Positions 34,910-43,329 of a stretch of DNA of 64,000 nucleotides are shown piece after piece. The notes beneath the pieces were generated by a model. That model saw only the letters and a list, made by a program, of their open reading frames with translations, had not been told where the DNA came from and ran no database searches. Source of the DNA: Pseudogymnoascus destructans (taxonomy: Eukaryota > Ascomycota > Leotiomycetes > Thelebolales > Thelebolaceae); the NCBI RefSeq assembly GCF_001641265.1, contig NW_020167533.1, positions 930,001-994,000 of the forward strand, read 5' to 3'. Both the position numbers and the translations under genes were made by a program. Each line of letters opens with the position of its first letter. Positions within the stretch are counted from its first letter, which is position 1.

Positions 34910-35427
34910 TGTGCTCTTTCCGCTGACGTGCTGGTCCTGTCGCTACTACCCCTCTTGTTGGAAATATACTGTGCGAAAACAGCGCTATTGCTGGCAGAAG
35001 TAGTTGTATTGGGCATTTGCCCTATCTATGGGCCGAATAAATTATAGAAAAGACTAGTTTAACGGTCTCAATTTTCTGGTCAGCGATTTTGAGATGTATG
35101 TAAGAACAGTTGGTTTTGGACTGGGGTGTTCCGTACACAGCGCAAGGCCGCCACGCCAAACACACTCCAGTATTAGACCCCTACACAACACAGTCATTGG
35201 CAGTACACTAGCGTCACTGAAGCTCGTGTGTTTACTCGGGGGCTTAGACCTCATTGCTTTTGTTTTCGGCTGATGTTAAGTCTAGTTCGTGGAGGTCTTG
35301 AGAGGCTCAATATTGATTTAGAGGGTATCATACAGGGATATATATACAGGTATGCAAGACCATCGTGGTTGAACTCTATGGATGCATAGAGAGTGGTTTA
35401 TTTATATACCTCTAGGACTTGGGGAAA
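34910..35427. other. No supported gene
   Basis: Only short unmatched frames and AT-rich stretches between the heparinase remnant and the DUF7730-like gene. Confidence 0.4.
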
Positions 35428-36711
35428 CTATGGACCAACGAACTGATAGCCTGGAAATCTACGGCTGTAACTGTAAGTCGTGTCTTCATCTTGAGTATGG
35501 TGGAAAGACCCTGGCGCCATAAATTCGTAAACGCGCTCGACTTCTTCCAATGTCATGTCTTCTTCTTCTTCCGTTATGTCTTCTTCTTGCAACGTCACGC
35601 CGTCGACTCTTCGACTCCACCTGGCCTGTTCCTTAATAAAATCCGGGAGCTCGTGCAGGACGGGAAAGTCAGCCTTGTATACCACTTTCAAGTTACCACT
35701 AGCCCCTTCCTCGCAATGCCAACGCTGGCGAATTCGTCGCTCGATGGTGAATAGTGACGACGAACTTTCTTGGAAGCAGTGAGTATCCGGTTTCGCATAA
35801 CGTGGATGTAACTTCGGAAGATTAAGCGCGACATCCATGTGCGGCATCGTTTCCTCTTCAGAGCGACCCTGCCTGCGTGCTAATAGAGCAGCGATCACTG
35901 GACGCAGAGCTACGCATTCGTTGACGAATGACCACGAAGGTATATCGTCGTGGTCTAACCAAACGTGGAGGCTGCGAAGTTGCGGCAGTTGACAATGGCC
36001 GGCCAGAGACGCTCCTACGCAGCACATCCTACTGATACTGCTCTCGTGCGATTACCGGCTACCGAAACCAAGTCTTCATCTTCACCTTTCTGTAGTGTTT
36101 CGTAGAAGGCTAGTGGGAGTCGGAAGGCGATGTTAAGCTTACGAATACTGGAAATTATGCAGTCGCGGAAGACCCAGGCGCAATTTAACCCACCAATTAG
36201 CCCATTTGGCTTCAATAGCCACATTTCCAAGGTGTCTATATCGTGACGTTGATGCTGTTCTCTTAACAACAAAGTCGCAGACATCGAGAACCCTATCAGT
36301 GGGAAACGACCAAGTAAGGAGCGAGCTTAGGGGAGGAATAAAAGAAATTGTTTTTTACATTTTCTTACACACAAAAAAAAAGGTCGTACATATGATAACG
36401 GCGATGCTTGTGCAAGTCCGTTCTCTCTGTGTACGCAGCCTGCATTCCCAATGCACCCCCCATGTAGATCGCAGACGGCGGGCCCACCCAGGATCTTCCT
36501 GCCTCCAGTCGGCTATAATTCTACGCTCGCGGCCGTCGTGATGGTCATCTCCTAAGTTCGGCTGAAGGCATTCTGACAGGTGAATTCTGCCCTGCGACAA
36601 AAAAGCGTGAGTCTGGCTGTGGAAGATTTGAGCGTATATTGCTTGACGAATCTCGACATGCATAGGCAGCAGCTTGCTCTCATGCTGCGAGTGCACGTGT
36701 TCGTCAGTCAT
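35428..36711 (-). CDS. DUF7730/F-box-like hypothetical protein, possibly decaying
   Basis: Start ATG at 36711 (MTDEHVHSQHES). The first exon has the family opening LLPMHVEIRQAIYAQIF and runs to about 36370, where GTGTGT and a later CTGATAG near 36290 suggest an intron. The frame then continues with LEMWLLKPNGLIGGLNC and, after a second break near 36020, with LRSLHVWLDHDDIPSWSFVNE and NLPKLHPRYAKPDTH, ending at 35428. These segments and their order fit the large ascomycete DUF7730 family, whose function is unknown. I could not settle the second junction, so the gene may be intact with introns or broken. Confidence 0.55.
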
Positions 36712-37196
36712 ATTAGTTGAGGGGAAGATACAAAGTAGATGTTGTTGCTTTGCGGGGTGGGATATTTGGAAAACAGTTACAATTCTTCGCACATTTGGAG
36801 TTGGTGCCACGCATTTCCCCGCACAATATGAACCCCTGTGTGTTAATTGTGGACCCTGGAGCTTATTCTCCGCACTTCCCTCAGCATCAGGCGACAACTG
36901 TCACCGTCGGCTGAAAGAGCTCGGGCATCGGGCGAGCTCTACCGGGATATTTAGAAGGGCATCCTCACACATCTCAGACACCTTCACAGTCACGCAAATT
37001 CAACGTCGGAGAAATGCATAGCAATACGGGCCAGTGACTGAGATGGAGTCAGAGCCTCCTGTAGTATGTTTGTATTCTAGTGTGCGTCATGGGGGACCGT
37101 CGGTTCGAAATATTTCCAGACCAAACCGTTCCTGGCAGACCGACCACGATCACGTGTATGAGGCACGTGATAGGTAGCTTGAAAATATCTACAATT
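36712..37196. other. No supported gene
   Basis: A 115-codon plus-strand frame (36674-37021) overlaps the start of the neighbouring gene and shows no domain. Likely 5' and 3' flanks of the adjacent minus-strand genes. Confidence 0.35.
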
Positions 37197-37819
37197 TCAC
37201 CATATACTACAGAACTCCTTGACCAGTGTCGTCTCGGCTGCTTCCTGTAGCGCAGAGACTGCAGATGATTGGAGTCAAAAATCCACCTTGAGGTCAACCA
37301 TGATTTCACGGATAAGTTGGATGAAAGGCGCACGTGGGATGAGGGGCTCCGTCGATTTTTGGTATCTCTTGATCTGACGAAGTGCAACGACTGTTCTAGG
37401 TTAGTAGGAAGGTCTATAGTAATCATTATAGTAATCAGCTTACCTCCAGGCTTCCAGCGACACTTTGGCTTGAGTGGTGCATTGGCCGCAGTGTTTGTGG
37501 GTGCTTTCTGTGGGGCTTTTTGAGCGGAAGGCATCTTGGGTGCTTCTTTTGGACCAAACTTTTGACTAGGAAAGAATGAAGGGATTGGGCCTTTCTTCTT
37601 CTTCCTCTTCTCTGGTTGTGTGTTGGGGGGCTTGGAGCTGAAGTCTCTGGCTTTGGCGAATTGGTGTCTCCGGTTGAGCAAAGGTTGGTGTTCTTGTAGA
37701 TTGTGACCACGGCAAATTGGGGAAGGATCGGGGGTGTGCAGACATTGTGGAGAACTTGAACTTGAACTTGAACCGGTAGAGTCTGTGCCTAGGTTGAACT
37801 CTGAGCTGTTATCCTCCAT
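37197..37819 (-). pseudogene. Histone H3-like gene with long N-terminal tail, broken
   Basis: Exon 1 (37819-37444) encodes 125 residues: a Ser/Pro-rich tail, a KKKK stretch and an H3-tail-like end (KAPQKAPTNTAANAPLKPK, then CRWKPG). After a 53-nt intron (37443-37391) the frame reads VVALRQIKRYQKSTEPLI, then PFIQLIREIMVDLKVDF, an in-frame TGA (37277-37275) where H3 has Arg, then LQSSAVSALQEAAETTLV and KEF. This matches alpha-N, alpha-1 and alpha-2 of histone H3. The last helix (the CAIHAKRVT region) is missing. A second, 52-nt intron (37875-37824) lies in the 5' leader. Loop 1 has no insertion, so it is nearer H3 than CENP-A. The first intron is a multiple of three plus two, so reading through it gives a false frame. 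Confidence 0.8.
37391..37443 (-). repeat. Introner-like intron copy 1 (in H3-like gene)
   Basis: A 53-nt intron, GTAAGC to AACAG, containing the direct repeat GATTACTATAATGATTACTATAG, that is, the core in antisense relative to the other copies, and a canonical TACTAAC branch point. Splicing it restores the histone frame at KPG-VVALR. Confidence 0.75.
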
Positions 37820-37823
37820 TCTA

Positions 37824-37875
37824 CTGTTTCTTGGTTACTATAGTGATTACTATAGAGTAAGAGAAGGGAGCTTAC
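37824..37875 (-). repeat. Introner-like intron copy 2 (5' leader of H3-like gene)
   Basis: A 52-nt minus-strand segment from GTAAGCTCCCTTCTC to AAGAAACAG with core TATAGTAATCACTATAGTAAC. It differs at only about five positions from copy 4 at 38466-38517 in the divergent neighbour. Confidence 0.75.
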
Positions 37876-38052
37876 CAAATAGCCAGCAGCAAATCACATG
37901 GTTGGGTTAGAGAGGTATGAGGAGAAGTAAAAGTAGGAATTGAGGTAAAGTGAGGTTATTGTTATTTGGTAGGTGTTGCCACCCAAATAAAGTTCAGTTA
38001 GCGAAATATCGTGAGCTTCACCCATTATATGGTAATAGGCATGTTAAGTGAT

Positions 38053-38097
38053 TTCTGAAGTTCTGAAGTTCTGAAGTTCTGAAGTTCTGAAGTTCTG
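38053..38097. repeat. 8-bp tandem repeat TTCTGAAG, 5.6 copies
   Basis: Perfect head-to-tail array in the divergent promoter between the H3-like gene and the unknown plus-strand gene. An inverted AGAACTTC follows at about 38105, so a hairpin is possible. Confidence 0.9.
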
Positions 38098-38169
38098 CCA
38101 CCACCTCAGAACTTCTTTCTTCTACCACCACCGTCGCCTTTTTCCGTTTACCTTCCACTACTACCAAGG

Positions 38170-38221
38170 TAAGTCTTTCCTCCCACTTACGGTTACTTTA
38201 TAGTAACCATTATAATAATCA
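38170..38221 (+). repeat. Introner-like core copy 3 (leader of plus-strand gene)
   Basis: GTAAGT at about 38169 followed by core TATAGTAACCATTATAATAATCA (38199-38221), ending just before the ATG at 38224. No clear 3' splice site follows the core, so this copy may be decayed. Confidence 0.5.
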
Positions 38222-38465
38222 CCATGGTTGGAAAGCGCAAAGATCCGACTGAGAAGTCGACCAACCAGAACACCAAGCGAGTGCAAAACTGATGCAACAA
38301 CATGACAGATCAAGAACTCAAGGTCAACAATACCAAGAGGGCTGATATAGCAGCTACTGCATACGCTGTCAAGAAACTCTGGGACATGCAAGCTTTCAAA
38401 GACCTTGGCCCAGTGGAACAAGAAGAGATGATTCAATCCAAGAAGGACGAAGTGCGACTCAGACG

Positions 38466-38517
38466 GTAAGCTCCCTTCTCCTACTTTATAGTAATCATTA
38501 TAGTAACTAGGAAACAG
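38466..38517 (+). repeat. Introner-like intron copy 4
   Basis: A 52-nt intron GTAAGCTCCCTTCTCC ... GAAACAG with core TATAGTAATCATTATAGTAAC. Removal joins VRLR to RIQDG in frame. Near-identical to copy 2. Confidence 0.8.
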
Positions 38518-38938
38518 CATTCAGGATGGTAACCATGCTTCTATCGTTCAACAACACCTTGGGATTGGAGAAGGTGGAGGAGCGTACGCGGTTTGGGTTG
38601 ACAACAACCAGGCTTGGGAACTGAAGATGAGGCCGATGAAGTTGCCCAGGAAGCTATGTGGAGAGCCGACGAATTGGCCAATGGTATTGGGATCAATGAG
38701 ATTGAGAAGGTCCAGCTGGAAGTGGAGACCCAAACTGAAGCCTCAACCAAGGTATGATCAGCTACACTATTAGGGGACTACTACTAATATAGACACAGAG
38801 AGTGGAGGAGCTTGCCTTCACCATTTGGCACCATAAATGGTTGACGGCATACAAGTCAACTCTGAAGCTTATGAACAAAGTGAATATGGACCCCGACTTC
38901 CTCAAGAACCTTCCTCCAGAAATTGATAAGGAGACTGG

Positions 38939-38990
38939 GTAAGAGTCACTATAGTAATCATTATAGTAATCAGCTACAACGCACATACAG
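38939..38990 (+). repeat. Introner-like intron copy 5
   Basis: A 52-nt intron GTAAGAG ... ACATACAG with core TATAGTAATCATTATAGTAATC. Removal joins DKETG to IYYEK in frame. Confidence 0.8.
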
Positions 38991-39318
38991 AATATACTAT
39001 GAGAAGACTCCCCCTCACCTCTACTTCACAAAGTTTGAATTGGCCGTCTGGAGAAACTTTGCATTGTGGAACTTTGAGGATGGCCAGGTCTCTCTCCCCG
39101 GCCCTGCTAAGTGGTATCCTGATGGATATGACACTACCCAGTATGGATTTCAATTGGATTCAGACGCTACTGGTGCATTCAAGGCTTGAGAAATGTTGAG
39201 GGAGGAAGCTGAACCAGTGGACTTCAAATGGATTCTCCCATCTGAGGATAGATTGTTCCTGTTGCCACCAACGAAGGAGTCTGAGGAGTTTCTTGCCCGG
39301 TTCTATGGTATGTAGATC

Positions 39319-39676
39319 AGGTATTACTGTCAGAACAGTCTAGTTAGCTCAATACACTACTCTACACTATACTCCTTTAGTTTACCATAAATATTACTAT
39401 AATTGGCTCTTATTCTCAAAGGCCCATATTACTGAAACCTACTATAAAAATATACTCCACAAGCAATCTAAAATATTCTAAAGAGGAAAATTCAAACGAA
39501 CAGAGAGGTATGAACAGAATAGATATATACCTTGAGAATTATTCAAGCAGTTGTTCTATTTTCTTTAAAATAATATAATCTTGATATTTTTAAATTTAAT
39601 GTCTTATAGCCAATCTTTAAGTTCACCAATACATGCACATACCTATAGTGATGTATTTTCTCTCGATGATCCTCAA
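39319..39676. other. AT-rich spacer, no supported gene
   Basis: Low-complexity AT-rich DNA between the unknown broken gene and the hAT tail. It may be one long intron starting at GTATGT (about 39308) and ending at 39716; this would place both pieces in one gene, but I see no family link. Confidence 0.35.
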
Positions 39677-39716
39677 TATAGTAATAATTATAGTAATCAC
39701 TACTAACTTTTATTAG
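39677..39716 (+). repeat. Introner-like core copy 6 (upstream of hAT exon)
   Basis: Core TATAGTAATAATTATAGTAATCA, then a perfect TACTAAC branch point and TTATTAG 3' splice site directly before the hAT coding piece. The 5' splice site was not identified. Confidence 0.6.
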
Positions 39717-40055
39717 CACCCTCCCATCAACCACCATTAAAATGGTGGAAAGAAAACGAACTACTATTCCCAGGACTTGGTGCTATGGCCTGGGATATAC
39801 TTTGTATTCCTGCTTCAGAATCTCTTGTTGAGCGATTCTTTAGCACTGCCCATGCTGTCTACAATTATAAGCGCAACCAAATGACCCCTGATACAATATG
39901 GGAATTATGCTTGTCTTCTACCGCCAGAAAATTGAACGGGAACAGCTATTCAAACACTACTCTGTTGCAGATATCATTGATTTGACTTATATGAATGATG
40001 AGGAAATATTGTTTGAGTATAATGCTCTAATTGATAATATCCAACAGAAGATGAC
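39717..40055 (+). pseudogene. hAT-family transposase C-terminal dimerisation domain
   Basis: Reads HQPPLKWWKENELLFPGLGA then MAWDILCIPASESLVERFFS and NYKRNQMTPDTIWEL, a typical hAT C-terminal dimerisation region. A frameshift near 39900 moves the frame to LVFYRQKIEREQLFKHYSV. The gene is cut at 40055 by an element B LTR. Confidence 0.8.
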
Positions 40056-40964
40056 TGTAATGGTGGGTGCACCAGATGTGAGAATCTAGCCACCCAAGGA
40101 AGGGATGAATTTACTAAGACAACACACTGTCTTAGGAAAAAGAGCCAAAGGGTCGTAGCTTAGACTATTCCACAACGCAGCAATCAGGTGTGTGATGTAG
40201 TGAAGTGGTTCAGACAAGTTGCAACAAATGTTGAGTCTGGGAACTCAGGGGTAAGTCAGAGGTTAACACCTCACTGACTTTTCAGAAACAAGGAGTAACA
40301 AGATGAATGCTTGGAAGCTTGGAAAAGACGTGGAAGTATGTGATAGTCGATTTACTGTATCGTCTGCTTGCCCTTTCTTAAGGAAAGGGCAATCCTATTT
40401 ATGCTAAAGGAGTGTAGTTCTCTCATTTTCCAAGACTTTCCATGATTACCAGGCTTGGTAACTGTAGTCGACGTAAGAGAATCCCATAGAACCATCTCTT
40501 AGGTTCGTAGCCTATAGGAAGTAAAAGGAGGTCCAAGGTCAGAGTACCCCTATAGACAAATTATGTCATAGACAAATTATGTCATAACTTAACCAATCTT
40601 GTGGGTAACTAAAGAGCGATGACATGTAATGAATCATAGAGGTTCGTAGGAGCTTTTAGAGCTATCGTTCATGCTCCTAGGCCTCTAGTTGGTAGAGATA
40701 TGTCATGTGGTAGTATGAGTGATGTCATGTAATGAATCATAGAGGGTTGTAGAGATATGCTATGTGGTAATATCAGCCCAGTAACTAAGGAGCGATGACG
40801 TGTAATGAATCATAGATGGTTGTAGCAATCGTTGAGTAGTATTGCTCTTGTTGTTGGTGTGATAAGCCAAAATATGTATAGTGACTTGTAGGTTTGAGGA
40901 GGAGATTTCCAAGTTTGCTCTTGAGTTTGATAGCAAACTGAGTGCAACGAATGTCAGTATGACA
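40056..40964 (-). repeat. Stand-alone element B LTR, inverted
   Basis: A 909-bp LTR in reverse orientation (starts TGTAATGG, ends TATGACA). It is a close but not identical relative of the LTRs at 41517 and 46992. Flanks are ATGAC and CTCAT, so there is no target duplication. It joins a hAT gene on the left to element C coding sequence on the right, and so marks a rearrangement junction. Confidence 0.85.
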
Positions 40965-41351
40965 CTCATGAAGGACCCGAACAACCCCCTACCTGGTCAG
41001 GATCTGCCTGAGCCTAGCAGCGAAGTGATAGATGGCGTAGAGGATTGGGAAGTGGAAAAGATCCTCGCCGTAAGGCTCCACTGGAAACAACTACAATACC
41101 GGGTTAGTTGGGTCAGATACGATCCGGACCCGGAGTGGTACCCAGCGTCAAACTTCACGAACTCTCCCCATAAACTCAGAGAGTTTCATACGGAATACCC
41201 AGATTTACCAGGACCACCTCAAGAACTACTCGGAGGGGTTACGAAAGGGGAGACGGGAAAGGAACAAACGGGAAAAGAACAAAACTATGATCACAGAGGA
41301 AAAGACAAAGCGGAAGAAACAGAGTCATTACTGTCTGCGACTCTAAGCTAA
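40965..41351 (+). pseudogene. Chromodomain end of element C pol
   Basis: This open frame has no start of its own; reading upstream enters the LTR. It encodes EDWEVEKILAVRLHWKQLQY then RVSWVRYDPDPEWYPASNF, a gypsy integrase C-terminal chromodomain, and a charged tail. It represents the 3' end of pol of an element on the plus strand. Removing the nested element B (41512-47940) makes it contiguous with the antisense gene at 47949-48628, the purine tract at 49229 and the LTR at 49242. Confidence 0.75.
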
Positions 41352-41516
41352 AATACCCTCCCAGCCAGGGCGCACTCACCACCGTAACCCTTGCGGGAGC
41401 CACCCTTCCCAAATGTCTCACCGGCGTCACAACAAGCAGCTACCACCATGAGAGACGAAGGGTCGAAGTGACCCCATGCGAAGGGCCAGGCCCGAGTCCC
41501 CTCTGACACAGGGTCT

Positions 41517-42452
41517 TGTCATACTGACATTCGTTGCACTCAGTTTGCTATCAAACTCAAGAGCAAACTTAGAAATCTCCTCCTCAAACCTACAAGTCAC
41601 CATACATATCTTGGCTTATCACACCAACAACAGAAGCAATACTACTCAACGATTGCTGCAAACTCTTCTACTACATCTGTTTATGCTACATACATCACGG
41701 CATATCATTTGGACACTCATTGAACAAGTTATTAAGAAAATCTCCTCCTTAAGGGGGTGGGTCAATACTACCACATGGCATATCTCTACCAACTAGAGGC
41801 CTAGGAACATGAACGATAGCTCTAGAAGCTTCTACAACCCTCTATGATTCATTACACGTCATCGCTCCTTAGTTACCCACAAGATTGGTTAAGTTATGAC
41901 ATAATTTGTCTATAGGTACTCTGACCTTGGACCTCCTTTTCACTTCCTATAGGCTAGGAACCCAAGAGATGGTTCTATGGGATTCTCTTACGTTCACTAC
42001 ATGATTAGCAAGCTAGTTGTGGGTCGCACTTGATTTCTAATACATTTACCAAGCCTGGTTAGTCATGGAAAGTCATGGAAAATGAGAGAACTACACTCCT
42101 TTGGCATAAATAGGATTGCCCTTTCCTTAAGAAAGGGCAAGCAGACAATACAGTAAATCGACTAGCACATACTTCTACGTCTTTTCCAAGCTTCCAAGCA
42201 TTGATCTTGTTATTCTCTGTTTTTGAAAAGTCAGTGAGGTGCTAACCTCTGACTTACCCCTGAGTTCTCAGACTCAACATTTGTTGCAACTTGTCTAAAC
42301 CACTTCACCACATCATACACCTGATTGCTGCGTTGTGGAATAGTCTAAGCTACAACCCTTTGGCTCTGTTTCCTAAGACAGTGTGTTGTCTTAGTAAATT
42401 CATCCCTTCCTTGGGTGGCTAGATTCTCATATCTGGTGCACCCACCATTACA
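41517..42452 (+). repeat. 5' LTR of element B
   Basis: A 936-bp LTR, TGTCATACTG to CCATTACA. Preceded by GGTCT. Confidence 0.95.
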
Positions 42453-42504
42453 CCTTGCCTGCTTCAAGCTTCAACTATTTCTATAGCAGCACTTCGATAC
42501 TACA

Positions 42505-43329
42505 ATGGAGGACGACCAAGCTCCTACAACTACTGCTGAACAGCAGATGCAACAACTGTTTGCCTTTATACAAACTATAACAAACAAACTTGAGAATTTG
42601 GAAAACACCTTTCAAGCCAACACTTCAGCAACACAATCTTCAACTCAGACACATCATACAGAGCTTCCCACAGCTCCTCTGGCTATTTCGAGTACCCCAG
42701 GTGCACTTCCTAAAGTGCAAACACCAGATTTATACCATGGAGACAGGAGGAAGTTGAAGGGATTTCTTATGCAACTGGACATCTACTTCACCCTCAGGCC
42801 TCATCAGTTCACCTCAGACATTCAGAAGATCTATTTCGCTGCCAGCTACCTCCGTGGATCTGCATTCAACTTCTTTGAGCCATATCTTAGAAGACTTAGT
42901 GGCAACAACCAAAATACCACTACACCTTTGATTACCTCTTATGACCAGTTTCAAGAGGAACTTACCAGGACCTTTGGAGACATCAACGAAACTGCTACAG
43001 CAGAAAGAGAGCTACAGAAGCTATGTCAAAAGACCTCTGCTGCTCAGTATACAACAGAATTTAGGAGAATCACTTCTCACTTGACTTGGAATGAAGAAGC
43101 CTTAGTCTTCACTTACTACCAAGGGCTCAAGAGCTCTATTAAGGATGAACTCAGCAAAGAAGAACGCCCTACAACACTTCAAACGCTTATAGAGAAAGCT
43201 GTCAGACTTGATGATAGGCTTTTTGAAAGAAGAAAGGAGAAGACCAAGACTGGCATCCAACAAGAAATTTCAACAATTACACCTCTACACCAACTGCTAA
43301 GGACTCAGCACCTGAACCTATGGACTTAG
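42505..43329 (+). CDS. Gag of element B
   Basis: A 274-residue Gag starting 53 bp after the 5' LTR. It has a Gln-rich coiled N-terminus (EQQMQQLFAFIQTITNK) and a retrotransposon Gag capsid-like core (AASYLRGSAFNFFEPYLRR, FGDINETATAERELQKL). The CCHC knuckle is not in this frame but in the next ORF (CLYCGKGGHRIQEC near 43455). The stop overlaps the next ATG (ATGGACTTAG), so Pol may be made by re-initiation or a -1 shift. Confidence 0.93.
   Translation: MEDDQAPTTTAEQQMQQLFAFIQTITNKLENLENTFQANTSATQSSTQTHHTELPTAPLAISSTPGALPKVQTPDLYHGDRRKLKGFLMQLDIYFTLRPHQFTSDIQKIYFAASYLRGSAFNFFEPYLRRLSGNNQNTTTPLITSYDQFQEELTRTFGDINETATAERELQKLCQKTSAAQYTTEFRRITSHLTWNEEALVFTYYQGLKSSIKDELSKEERPTTLQTLIEKAVRLDDRLFERRKEKTKTGIQQEISTITPLHQLLRTQHLNLWT

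Larger units (their letters stand above)
38224..39318 (+). pseudogene. Unknown multi-exon gene, broken
   Basis: From ATG 38224 the frame is stopped by TGA at 38290-38292, then reads NNTKRADIAATAYAVKKLWD and KDLGPVEQEEMIQSKKDEV. A 52-nt intron (38466-38517) joins it to RRIQDGNHASIVQQHLGIG. A frameshift near 38615 leads to EDEADEVAQEAMWRADELAN. A short intron starting at 38752 and a 52-nt intron (38939-38990) follow, then IYYEKTPPHLYFTKFELAVW and KWYPDGYDTTQYGFQLDSD. A TGA at 39187-39189 interrupts, and coding-like sequence runs on to about 39318 (ESEEFLARFYG). I do not recognise the family. Three splice junctions that restore frame show it was once a real gene. It is divergent from the H3-like gene. 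Confidence 0.65.

Noticed and set aside
37049..37819. Single 256-codon ORF reading straight through 37391-37443
   Set aside because: The read-through frame after the intron has no similarity to anything, while splicing to the AACAG at 37391 gives histone H3 sequence.
38053..38097. Hammerhead or structured ncRNA in the tandem array
   Set aside because: No conserved core is visible beyond the simple 8-bp repeat.
37391..39716. CRISPR-like array
   Set aside because: Repeats are irregularly spaced, occur on both strands and coincide with introns of eukaryotic genes; CRISPR arrays do not occur in fungal nuclei.
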